Source: Streptomyces sp. NBC_01304
Lineage (GTDB): Bacteria > Actinomycetota > Actinomycetes > Streptomycetales > Streptomycetaceae
Direction: 5' to 3'
DNA: 64,000 nucleotides
Assembly: GCF_035975855.1 (NCBI RefSeq)
Contig: NZ_CP109055.1
Coordinates: forward strand, 6,944,001 to 7,008,000
The position numbers were made by a program, and so were the translations under genes. Of this stretch, positions 42,377-49,983 are shown piece after piece (positions within the stretch are counted from its first letter, which is position 1; each line of letters starts with the position of its first letter). Under the pieces are notes generated by a model. It was given only the letters and a program-made list of their open reading frames with translations, did not search any database and was not told the origin of the DNA.

Positions 42377-44020
42377 ATGCCGATGGCCACGGCGAACAGG
42401 GCGCTTCCCCAGGTGATCCAGGGCGGAATGGGCGTCGGCGTCTCCGGCTGGCAGCTCGCCCGCGCGGTGTCCCGCACCGGCCAGCTCGGCGTGGTCTCCG
42501 GCACGGCCCTCGACGCGGTCCTCGCGCGGCGGCTGCAGGTGGGGGACCCGGGCGGCGACGTGCGGCGCGCGCTCGCCGCGTTCCCCGTGCCGGAGTTGGC
42601 GGCCGCGGTTCTCGAACGCTTCTACGTTCCCGGGGGCGTCGCCGCATCGGAGCGCTTCCGGACCGAGCCCAAGCTCCGGGTGGAGAAGGGCGAGGCGGCC
42701 GAACTGCTCACCGTGCTCGGCAACTTCGTAGAGGTGTGGCTCGCGAAGGAAGGCCACGACGGGCTGGTCGGCATCAACTATCTCGAAAAGATCCAACTGG
42801 GCGTCGCACCCGGGATGTTCGGGGCGATACTCGCCGGAGTGGACTGCGTACTGGTCGGCGCGGGAGTGCCGGGGCACATCCCGGATCTGGCGACGCGCCT
42901 TGCCCGGATGGAGCCGGTGACCGTACGGATCACGGTCGACGGCGACGAGGAGGCGTACGCGTACGACTTCGATCCGCGTGCCGTGCTGGGCGCGGTGGCT
43001 CGTCCGGAAGGCGAGGGGTGCGGGGGCGGCGACGGTCATTCCTGCCAGTGCGGCGGAGATGGCGGCGGCGAGGCGAAGCCGCGCGGGGTGCGGCGCGTGC
43101 AGTCCGTGGAGATCAGGTCCCGGCCGCCCGAGGCTGCGGGAACTGCCGTTCCTGCCGGCCTGGTTGATGGTTTGGCTCGCCCGGACGTACTCGCGATCGT
43201 GTCCCTCCCCGTGCTCGCCTCCTACCTGGCCCGCTCCGAGGCGACCCGCCCCGACGGCTTCGTCATCGAGACGCACGGCGCGGGCGGCCACAGCGCGCCG
43301 CCCCGCGGGGCCATGAAGCTCGACTCGGACGGCGATCCCGTCTACGGCCCGCGTGACTTCCCGGACCTGGCGAAGATGGCCGCGCTCGGCATCCCGTTCT
43401 GGCTGGCCGGCGGCACCGCCCACCCCACGCGGCTCGCCGCGGCGCGGGCGGCGGGGGCGGCCGGGGTGCAGGTCGGCAGCGTCTTCGCGCTCTGCGAGGA
43501 CTCGGGCATGGAGGCCTCACTGCGCGGCTCCCTGAAGGAGCGGGCCCGCGCCGGGACGCTCCGGGTGCGCAACGACCCGGCCGCGTCGCCGACGAGCTTC
43601 CCCTTCAAGGTGGCCGAACTCCCGGGAACGCTCTCGGAGTCCGACGTCCGCGCGTCCCGGCGCCGGGTCTGCGACCTGGGCTATCTCCGTACGCCGTACC
43701 GGACCGAGAAGGGCGCGATCGGCTACCGCTGCTCGGCCGAGCCGGAGGCGGCGTACGTCCGCAAGGGCGGGACCGCAACGGACACCGAGGGCCGGGTCTG
43801 CCTCTGCAACGGCCTGCTGGCAACGATCGGCCTGGGCCAGAAGCGCCCGGGCGGCACGGTGGAACCGCCGGTCCTCACGCTGGGCCAAGACCTGGACTTC
43901 TTGGGCGAGTTGAGCCCCGAGGGTGAGGCGTACGGGGCGTTCGACGTGGTGGAGTGGCTGCTTTCCAGCTCGTCCGTCTCCACCAGCCCGTCCGTCTCCA
44001 CCAGCCCGTCCGGCGTTTGA
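42377..44020 (+). CDS. Nitronate monooxygenase family protein with an internal insert
   Basis: 547 residues, some 60 or more longer than usual. The FMN TIM barrel is clear: VIQGGMGVGVSGWQLARAV at the N-terminus, GPFWLAGG-type PFWLAGGTAHP, and GAAGVQVGSVFALC. The substrate is a nitronate or related compound; some relatives act on lipid metabolites. Residues about 208-266 are a foreign-looking Gly/Cys-rich segment (177 bp, in frame) flanked by near-identical 13-bp direct repeats. The last 15 residues (SVSTSPSVSTSPSGV) come from tandem 18-bp units leading into the dispersed repeat. A CTTAC-N6-GTAAG operator lies upstream, tying it to the lipid genes. Confidence 0.85.
   Translation: MPMATANRALPQVIQGGMGVGVSGWQLARAVSRTGQLGVVSGTALDAVLARRLQVGDPGGDVRRALAAFPVPELAAAVLERFYVPGGVAASERFRTEPKLRVEKGEAAELLTVLGNFVEVWLAKEGHDGLVGINYLEKIQLGVAPGMFGAILAGVDCVLVGAGVPGHIPDLATRLARMEPVTVRITVDGDEEAYAYDFDPRAVLGAVARPEGEGCGGGDGHSCQCGGDGGGEAKPRGVRRVQSVEIRSRPPEAAGTAVPAGLVDGLARPDVLAIVSLPVLASYLARSEATRPDGFVIETHGAGGHSAPPRGAMKLDSDGDPVYGPRDFPDLAKMAALGIPFWLAGGTAHPTRLAAARAAGAAGVQVGSVFALCEDSGMEASLRGSLKERARAGTLRVRNDPAASPTSFPFKVAELPGTLSESDVRASRRRVCDLGYLRTPYRTEKGAIGYRCSAEPEAAYVRKGGTATDTEGRVCLCNGLLATIGLGQKRPGGTVEPPVLTLGQDLDFLGELSPEGEAYGAFDVVEWLLSSSSVSTSPSVSTSPSGV
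42996..43185. repeat. 177-bp in-frame insert flanked by 13-bp direct repeats
   Basis: TGGCTCGTCCGGA (42996-43008) and TGGCTCGCCCGGA (43173-43185) bound the segment; 177 bp separates them, exactly 59 codons. The inserted sequence has no counterpart in the family's expected fold. Read on the minus strand it resembles an Ala-rich export signal (RLRLAAAISAALAG), suggesting a fragment of another gene. Confidence 0.55.
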
Positions 44021-44074
44021 GGACAGTCTTTTGAAGCCGGCGGCAGCCTTAAGGGAAGGGGCGGGGTGGGGAAA
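43965..44074 (+). repeat. Dispersed repeat, copy 7, with tandem-amplified left edge
   Basis: Three 18-bp units (43965, 43983, 44001), the first two of the form CCAGC(T/C)CGTCCGTCTCCA, lead into CCAGCCCGTCCGGCGTTTGA, GAAGCCGGCGGCAGCCTTAA and GGGAAGGGGCGGGGTGGGG. The units encode the end of the nitronate monooxygenase. The element sits at a convergent junction with the sortase gene. Confidence 0.85.
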
Positions 44075-44079
44075 ACTCC

Positions 44080-44895
44080 CTAACCCCGCACCCCACTGAG
44101 CCGCGCATACACCACGGTGTTGGCCAAATACCCACCCGCGGCCCGCGAATACGCCCCACCACACGTGATCACCCGAAGCTCGGGCCGAGACGAGTTGCCA
44201 TAAACCTGAGCATCCGGAAACGCACTGCCCTCATGCAGGGCAACGCTCTCCACCGTGAACAACGCCGTACGCCCGTCCTCCCGATCGACCTCGATCACAT
44301 CACCCCGCCCGAGCGCCCCCAGCTTGTAGAAGACGGCCGGCCCGGTCGCGGAGTCCAGATGGCCCACGGTCACGGCCGTGCCGGTCGACCCGGGCGCCAC
44401 CCCGCGCTCGTACCACCCCGCCAGATACGGATCGCTGGCCGGCGGCACATCGAGCGACCCGTCCGGCGCGAGGCCGAGACCGATCAGCGGCGCCTCCACA
44501 TGGATCGCGGGGATCCGGATCCGCAGCGGCCGCGACGCGGGCAGCGCGGGATGCGCCTCGCCGTGCACGGCGGCCCGGGCCTTCGCCGTGGCCGGGCGGG
44601 GCGGCGGTTCCGGGGCGCGGGCTCCCTCGGCCATCAGCCAGGATCCGACCAGCACACCGAGCGCGGTGAGCCCGGCCAACGGCACCTGGACGCGGTGGCC
44701 GCGCCAGCCACGGCGCCGACGGTCCACAAGGCGACTTCGCGATCGGGGCACGGGCTGACCTCCGGGCGTACTCGGCAACGTACGAGGACGAATGGGCGAC
44801 GTACGGAGAAGGACGTCGTGAAAGGAACCGTCGTGAAAGGAACCTCCGCCCCGGCCCCGGCGCGAGCCAGGAGACCGGAGCGGAGCCGTACTCAC
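44080..44895 (-). CDS. Class F sortase
   Basis: 271 residues from the GTG at 44895; the true start may be later. An N-terminal basic tail and one membrane helix (VPLAGLTALGVLVGSWLM) precede the sortase domain, with TVGHLDSATGPAVFYKLGAL (catalytic His), RVITCGG (catalytic Cys) and a final LANTVVYARL. Class F enzymes are widespread in actinobacteria and few substrates are known. The stop of the upstream secreted-protein gene is 4 nt before this start, so the two form an operon. Confidence 0.85.
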   Translation of the reverse strand: MSTAPLRSPGSRRGRGGGSFHDGSFHDVLLRTSPIRPRTLPSTPGGQPVPRSRSRLVDRRRRGWRGHRVQVPLAGLTALGVLVGSWLMAEGARAPEPPPRPATAKARAAVHGEAHPALPASRPLRIRIPAIHVEAPLIGLGLAPDGSLDVPPASDPYLAGWYERGVAPGSTGTAVTVGHLDSATGPAVFYKLGALGRGDVIEVDREDGRTALFTVESVALHEGSAFPDAQVYGNSSRPELRVITCGGAYSRAAGGYLANTVVYARLSGVRG

Positions 44896-44899
44896 CGGC

Positions 44900-45442
44900 T
44901 CACACGGGAGGCAGCGTCCGCCGGCTGCGGCGCCGACGCATCAGCCACGTACCGCCGACCCCGGTGACCACCGCGAGCGCGGCGCCCGCGGCGATCTGCC
45001 CGGCGGTGTCCCCGTGCGCACCGCCGCCGAGACCACCGCGCGCCAGGCCCCTGGGCACGGAGGTGGAGGTGGGCCGCGGTGTGGGCGAGGCCGTGGACCC
45101 GGAGACGGTGACCTGGGCCGCACCGGCCGAGGCACCGCCGGAGCAGACCACGGCCACGGTGTGTGTCCCTGGACTGACGCCGGTCCATGAGGCGCTCTGG
45201 CTGGAGCTGCCGCCCGCGAGGTCGACCTGCTTGCCCTGGGCGAAGTTCGCGCTGCCGTTGCTCATCAGCGCGGCCTTGCCCCCGCTCGGGCATGCGGTGG
45301 TGGAGACCATCACGGTCGTCCCGGTGACGCTGACACTGATGCCGCCACCCGCAGCGGTCGCGGGACCTGCGGCCAGGGCGAGCGGTACCGCGACGGCGGC
45401 GACGACCAGACCGGAGCGCGGGGATATTCGGATAGTGCGCAT
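44900..45442 (-). CDS. Secreted or membrane-anchored protein paired with sortase F
   Basis: 180 residues. A signal peptide (ISPRSGLVVAAVAVPLALAAGPATA) is followed by a small beta-rich domain with two Cys (TTACPSGG, VAVVCSGG), which could form a disulfide, then a Pro/Ser/Thr-rich stalk and a C-terminal membrane helix ending RRRRSRR. There is no LPxTG-like motif before the helix. ATG 45442 has GGAGG 8 nt upstream. The tight pairing suggests it is a partner or substrate of the sortase with a non-standard signal, or simply membrane-bound. Confidence 0.8.
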   Translation of the reverse strand: MRTIRISPRSGLVVAAVAVPLALAAGPATAAGGGISVSVTGTTVMVSTTACPSGGKAALMSNGSANFAQGKQVDLAGGSSSQSASWTGVSPGTHTVAVVCSGGASAGAAQVTVSGSTASPTPRPTSTSVPRGLARGGLGGGAHGDTAGQIAAGAALAVVTGVGGTWLMRRRRSRRTLPPV

Positions 45443-45606
45443 GAGCATGCCCTCCACCGAAGCCCGGGTGGCGGCGCTTCCGAAGAGCCGCCAGAGGTGG
45501 GGGAGGCCCGTGCTCCGTGCCATCGAGCCAATGCCGTCAGCGAGGACCGCGCATGCGGAGGGCGCCGCGCGGTCCTCGTGCGGGTGACTTGCTCAGCCGG
45601 ATGGCC

Positions 45607-46032
45607 TTACGCCCGGCCGGACTCCGGGGTGTCGCCGGGCTCCGGCGTGTCGAACGTGTAAGGCGCGGAGATGACCTCCATGCCGTGCCCGCCCGGATCG
45701 AGGAAGTAGACGCCTCGTCCGCCGTGGTTGTGGTTGATCTCGCCGGGCTGCTTGAAGTGCGGGTCCGCCCAGTACTCGATCCCGGCTTCCTTGATCCGGG
45801 CGAAGACGCCGTCGAACTCGTCCTCGGTCACGAGGAAGGCGTAGTGCTGGGAGGCGAGGGGATGCTCGGCGGGCAGGGACACGTAGTCCAGGGTGACGCC
45901 GTTGGCGGTGGAGACGGGGACGAACGGTCCCCAAGGGGTACCGACCTCGAGGTCCAGGATGCGGGCCAGGAATTCGGCCGAGGCCCGGTTGTCACGGGCG
46001 AAGACGATCGTGTGGTTCAACTCGACTGACAC
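45607..46032 (-). CDS. VOC-family (glyoxalase/dioxygenase-fold) protein
   Basis: 141 residues. Paired beta-alpha-beta modules are visible: ELNHTIVFARDNRASAEFLARILDLEV and HYAFLVTEDEFDGVFARI, ending YFLDPGGHGMEVISAPY, with metal-ligand-like His and Glu. The reaction is undetermined. I chose GTG 46032 (GGAGG 8 nt upstream), which gives the usual MSVELNHTI opening. Divergent from the peptidase gene across a 400-bp region that contains a dispersed repeat. Confidence 0.85.
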   Translation of the reverse strand: MSVELNHTIVFARDNRASAEFLARILDLEVGTPWGPFVPVSTANGVTLDYVSLPAEHPLASQHYAFLVTEDEFDGVFARIKEAGIEYWADPHFKQPGEINHNHGGRGVYFLDPGGHGMEVISAPYTFDTPEPGDTPESGRA

Positions 46033-46432
46033 GGTGGGAATGCCTCCATAAGGCACTCACGGGCTACCTCCACGCCTCACCCGGCCGGTGACCGACGCGC
46101 GATGCCGTCCGGGGATCTTACGTTCGGCCGCCGACGCGCTCAAGGGAGATATTCCAGCCATCGCATTTGAGCCCACCCGGCACCTTCTCGACCCGCCCGG
46201 CACCTTCTCGACCCGCGCGGCATTCCTTCAGCCCGTCCGGCGTTTGAGGACAGTCTTTGAAGTCGGCGGCAGCCTCTCGGGAAGGGGCGGGGCGGGGAGA
46301 AAGAAGCAGCCCGCCCACGGACACCCCGCCGCCCCGGATAGCCCACTCGGCCCCCCACCAGGATGCGACGTCATGCCCCGCATGGTCGATTGGGCCCCAA
46401 TGACGGAGTGGTGAGGGACAGGGGCTGAACTC
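46033..46432. other. 400-bp divergent intergenic region with tandem units and repeat copy 8
   Basis: CCCGGCACCTTCTCGACCCG occurs twice in tandem (46176-46195, 46196-46215), followed by a diverged third unit that merges into CAGCCCGTCCGGCGTTTGAG and the GGGAAGGGGCGGGGCGGGG tail (46228-46300). This is the only copy of the repeat in a divergent region. Promoters of both flanking genes must lie on either side of it. No gene is evident. Confidence 0.7.
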
Positions 46433-47788
46433 ATGGATCTGGAAGCCAAGGTCGACGGCCTGATGGACGGCCTCAAGGCGGACCTGGAGAAGGTGGCGAG
46501 GATCCCCTCGATCGCGTTCCCCGGCTTCCCGAAGGAGCCCGTGGAGGAATGCCACGACCTGGTGGTCCAGCTCCTCCAGGACGCCGGCGTCCAGAACATC
46601 GAGCGCATCGACCTCCCGGACACCTCCCCGGTGATCTACGGCGAGATCCCCCCGCCGGACCCCTCCGCCCCGACCGTCCTCCTCTACAGCCACTACGACG
46701 TCCAGCCTGCCGGCGACGAATCCCTGTGGCTCTCCCCGCCGTTCGAGCCGACCCCCGTCGAGGGTGGTCTGCGGGCCCGCGGCATCGCCGACGACAAGGC
46801 CAACCTCATCGCCCACCTCGGCATGCTGCGGGTGTACGAGGGCCGCCCCCCGGTCGGCATCAAGGTCGTCATGGAGGGCCAGGAGGAGTACGGCAGCCCC
46901 TTCGACGACTACCCGCCGACCGACCCCGACCGCTTCGCCTGCGACGCCATGGTCATCGCCGACCTCGGCAACCTCCGTCCCGGCACCCCCACCCTCACCA
47001 CCGGGCTGCGCGGCGCCTGCGAGGTGATGGTCGAGGTCCGCACGCTCGAAGAGCCCCGGCACAGCGGCGAGTTCGGCGGGGCCGCGCCCGACGCGCTGCT
47101 CGTCCTGCTCAAGGCCCTGGCCACGCTGCACGACGAGCACGGCGATGTGGCCGTGGCCGGGCTGCGCAGGGAGCCGTGGAGCGGGGCCGGCTACACGGAC
47201 GACGAGTTCCGCTCCCTCGCCGGCATCGAGGGCGACCTGCCGCTGATCGGCTCCGGCGGTCTCGGCGAACGCCTGTGGAGCGGGCCCGCCATCACCGTCA
47301 TCGGCCTGGACGCGCCCAGCGTCGAACATGCCGCATCGGCCGTGGTGCCGTACGCCCGGGCGAAATTGAATCTGCGCTTCCACCCGCTGCAGGACCCCAA
47401 GGAGGCCCGCGAGAAGCTCGTCGAGCATCTGCGCGCGCAGACTCCGTACGGCATCCCGCTCACCGTCACCCCCGGCGACACCGGCCCCGGCTACGAGGCG
47501 CAGACCGGCGGACCCGCGTACGAGGCGGCCCGTACGGCGCTCAAGGAAGCCTGGGGCACCGACGCCCAGTACGTCGCGACCGGTGGCTCGATCCCCCTGG
47601 TCAACGGCCTCGCGCAGGCCGCCCCCGGCGCGGAGGTGCTGCTCTTCGGCGCCCAGGACAGCATGTGCAACCTGCACGCCCCGAACGAACGGGTCCTGTT
47701 CAGCGAGGTACGCAACACGGTCGTGGCGATGGCCGCGTTCGTACGCGAATACGCCGCAGACTTCCGCGCGACGGGAGCCGGACAGTGA
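46433..47788 (+). CDS. M20-family metallopeptidase (dipeptidase-like)
   Basis: 451 residues. Zinc-site motifs are complete: YSHYDVQPAG, GIADDKANL, the catalytic Glu in MEGQEEYGS and a distal SMCNLHAPNER. A dimerisation domain interrupts the fold as usual for M20. It should hydrolyse a dipeptide or N-acyl/carboxy-terminal amide in the cytoplasm. Its stop overlaps the transporter start (GTGA), so peptide import followed by hydrolysis is the natural reading. ATG 46433 has an A/G-rich site about 10 nt upstream. Confidence 0.9.
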   Translation: MDLEAKVDGLMDGLKADLEKVARIPSIAFPGFPKEPVEECHDLVVQLLQDAGVQNIERIDLPDTSPVIYGEIPPPDPSAPTVLLYSHYDVQPAGDESLWLSPPFEPTPVEGGLRARGIADDKANLIAHLGMLRVYEGRPPVGIKVVMEGQEEYGSPFDDYPPTDPDRFACDAMVIADLGNLRPGTPTLTTGLRGACEVMVEVRTLEEPRHSGEFGGAAPDALLVLLKALATLHDEHGDVAVAGLRREPWSGAGYTDDEFRSLAGIEGDLPLIGSGGLGERLWSGPAITVIGLDAPSVEHAASAVVPYARAKLNLRFHPLQDPKEAREKLVEHLRAQTPYGIPLTVTPGDTGPGYEAQTGGPAYEAARTALKEAWGTDAQYVATGGSIPLVNGLAQAAPGAEVLLFGAQDSMCNLHAPNERVLFSEVRNTVVAMAAFVREYAADFRATGAGQ

Positions 47789-49374
47789 GCGACGCGGGAG
47801 ACACCAGAGACACGGGAGACACCAGAGACACGGGAGACACCGAAGGCATCGGCGGCACCACGACCGCCACCGAGGAGCCGGAAGCCCCGCAGAAGAAGGG
47901 CTTCACCTTCCCCAGCGCCCTGACGATCCTCGCGATCGTCACGGTCGCCGTCTGGCTCCTGGCCTTCCTCATCCCCTCCGGCCAGTACAACCGCAACGCC
48001 GACGGCGCCCCCGTCGAGGGCACGTACCACCGCGTTCCGTCCGGCCAGAGCTTCGTCGACAAGCTCAACGACCTCTTCCTCTCGCCGGTCAACGGCCTCT
48101 ACGGCGTGCAGGACACCAAGACCGGCCAGGTCGGCCCGTCGATGACGGGCGAGCTGTACGGCAGCGCGGGCGTCTTCCTCTTCGTGCTCGCCATCGGCGC
48201 CTTCATCACCGTCGTCTTCGCCACCGGCGCCCTCGACCGCGGCATCGCCCGCCTCGCCCACAAGCTGCGCGACCGCGGCGCTCTGCTCATCGCGGGCGTG
48301 ATGCTGGTGTTCTCGGTCCTCGGCACCGTCGAGGGCTTCGCCGAGGAGACGCTCGGCTTCTACGGCCTGCTTGTCCCGATGATGCTCGCGCTCGGCTACG
48401 ACCGAATGGTCGCGGTCGGCGCCTCCATCCTCGGCGCGGGCGTCGGCGTGCTCTGCTCCACGGTCAACCCCTTCGCGACCGGAGTGGCCTCCTCCGCCGC
48501 CGACATCTCGCTGGGCGACGGCATCGTGCTGCGCTTCTTCATGTGGGCGGTCCTCACGGCCGTCACCATCCTGTACGTCATCCGCTATGCGAAGCGCGTA
48601 CAGAAGAACCCCGACCACTCGATCTGCGGATTCCTGCCCGGCGACCGCGAGCAGACGGCGACCGACGCGGGCGAGGCGCCCGAGCTGACGCGGCTGCACA
48701 AGGGCGTGCTCATCATGGTGGGCCTGGTCTTCGCCTTCATGATCTTCTCGGTGGTGCCCTGGTCGAGCGCCCTCACCGGCAAGGCGGACGCCAAGCCGTA
48801 CGGCTTCGAACTCGACTGGTCCTTCGCGCAGTTGTCGGCGCTGTTCCTGTGCGCGGCCGTGCTCGTCGGCCTGGTGGCCCGCATGGGCGAGGCGAAGCTC
48901 AGCTCCACGATCATTCAGGGTGCGGGCGACTTCATCTCGCCGGCGCTCGTCATCATGCTGGCCCGCGGCGTCACGGTCATCATGAACAACTCGAAGATCA
49001 CCGACACCGTGCTCCACTCCATCGAAGGCGTGGTCAAGGGCACTTCATCGGCGCTCTTCGGCATCATCGTCTTCCTGGTGAACCTGCCCCTCGCCTTCCT
49101 CATCCCCTCCACCTCCGGCCACGCGACCCTCGCCATGCCGATCCTCGCGCCGCTCGCCGACTTCGCGGGCGTCTCGCGCGCGATGGTCGTCACGGCCTGG
49201 GAGGCGGCGAGCGGCTGGATGAACCTCTGGGTACCGACGACGGCCGTGACCATCGGTGGTGTGGCCCTCGCCAAGGTCGGCTACGACAAGTACCTGCGGT
49301 TCGTCTGGCCGTTGCTGGCGATTCTGTTCGTGCTGATCTGCGGGTTCGTGGCGTTCGGCGCGGCGTTCACCTAG
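47785..49374 (+). CDS. YfcC-family membrane transporter
   Basis: 529 residues. About twelve helices, with ILAIVTVAVWLLAFLIPSGQY near the start, GTVEGFAEETLGFYG, STVNPFATGVASSAA and FLIPSTSGHATLAMPILAP, the hallmarks of the YfcC group in the AbgT/ion-transporter superfamily. These carry amino acids, dipeptides or dicarboxylates. The GTG overlaps the peptidase stop; GGAG is 7 nt upstream. The N-terminus begins with 2.3 copies of an 18-bp unit coding (DTRDTG)n, a variable acidic tail. Cargo is probably the peptidase substrate. Confidence 0.88.
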   Translation: MSDAGDTRDTGDTRDTGDTEGIGGTTTATEEPEAPQKKGFTFPSALTILAIVTVAVWLLAFLIPSGQYNRNADGAPVEGTYHRVPSGQSFVDKLNDLFLSPVNGLYGVQDTKTGQVGPSMTGELYGSAGVFLFVLAIGAFITVVFATGALDRGIARLAHKLRDRGALLIAGVMLVFSVLGTVEGFAEETLGFYGLLVPMMLALGYDRMVAVGASILGAGVGVLCSTVNPFATGVASSAADISLGDGIVLRFFMWAVLTAVTILYVIRYAKRVQKNPDHSICGFLPGDREQTATDAGEAPELTRLHKGVLIMVGLVFAFMIFSVVPWSSALTGKADAKPYGFELDWSFAQLSALFLCAAVLVGLVARMGEAKLSSTIIQGAGDFISPALVIMLARGVTVIMNNSKITDTVLHSIEGVVKGTSSALFGIIVFLVNLPLAFLIPSTSGHATLAMPILAPLADFAGVSRAMVVTAWEAASGWMNLWVPTTAVTIGGVALAKVGYDKYLRFVWPLLAILFVLICGFVAFGAAFT

Positions 49375-49407
49375 AGGTTCATGGCGTACGTCCGGCGGCT
49401 TGGATGC

Positions 49408-49863
49408 CTAGACGTTCATGCCGTACGTCAAGAACACCGACTTCTCCCCGTGCCGGTCGTAGACGGCCCGCGCCCGGTAGTTGTTCTCGGCCGTACGCCA
49501 ACGAACCGAGCTCCAGCCCTCGTCACGGGCGGCTTGCTTCAGCGCCTCGAAGAGTGCGTCGACCACGCCGCCGCCCCGGTGCGCGGGGTCCACGAACAGG
49601 TCGTCGAGGAAGCCGCGCGTCCCCATCAGCGGCGAGTCCTCCGGCCGGTAGTGGGCGAGCCCGACGGGCGTGCCGTCCGCGTCCCGGGCGATGAGGCACT
49701 TGGTCGGCCGCGCGGGGTCGTGGATCCAGGACCAGGCCTGCTCGTACTCGGCGTCGCCCAGCTCGACCGCGTAGAACTCGGCGTATCCCGCGAAGAGTTC
49801 ACGCCACTTGGCGTGGTCCTCGGGGCGGGCGGGGGAGACGGTGACGGCGTTGGAGTCGATCAT
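49408..49863 (-). CDS. GNAT-family N-acetyltransferase
   Basis: 151 residues. Motif A reads FLDDLFVDPAHRGGGVVDALFEAL and motif B WRTAENNYRARAVYDRHGEKS, typical GNAT. The acceptor is unknown. ATG 49863 is taken; another ATG seven codons earlier (49884) is equally lacking a ribosome site. Its 3' end sequence GTTCATGCCGTACGTC recurs 37 bp beyond the stop with one mismatch. A 14-bp palindrome lies in the shared promoter with the MFS gene. Confidence 0.85.
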   Translation of the reverse strand: MIDSNAVTVSPARPEDHAKWRELFAGYAEFYAVELGDAEYEQAWSWIHDPARPTKCLIARDADGTPVGLAHYRPEDSPLMGTRGFLDDLFVDPAHRGGGVVDALFEALKQAARDEGWSSVRWRTAENNYRARAVYDRHGEKSVFLTYGMNV

Positions 49864-49907
49864 GACCGGGAGGCTAGCCGCCATTTCGCACTAGCGTCAA
49901 CTAAATT

Positions 49908-49921
49908 ATGCACTAGTGCAT
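49908..49921. promoter_or_regulatory. Palindromic operator between GNAT and MFS genes
   Basis: ATGCACTAGTGCAT is a perfect 14-bp palindrome in an A/T-rich stretch. A half-related GCACTAGCG is 21 bp away (49889-49897). It lies 25-45 bp upstream of the acetyltransferase start and 63 bp before the MFS start, so it could control both. Confidence 0.6.
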
Positions 49922-49983
49922 TAGCGATACTGGCGCCGGAATATGGCTCGTCACCTTCTCCGCGTCGCTGTAGCCTCCGCGCC

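Noticed and set aside
36693..44020. Lipid gene group as a complete steroid-degradation cluster
   Set aside because: Ring-cleavage (kst/hsa) and mce transport genes are absent; only general fatty-acid and oxidoreductase functions are visible.
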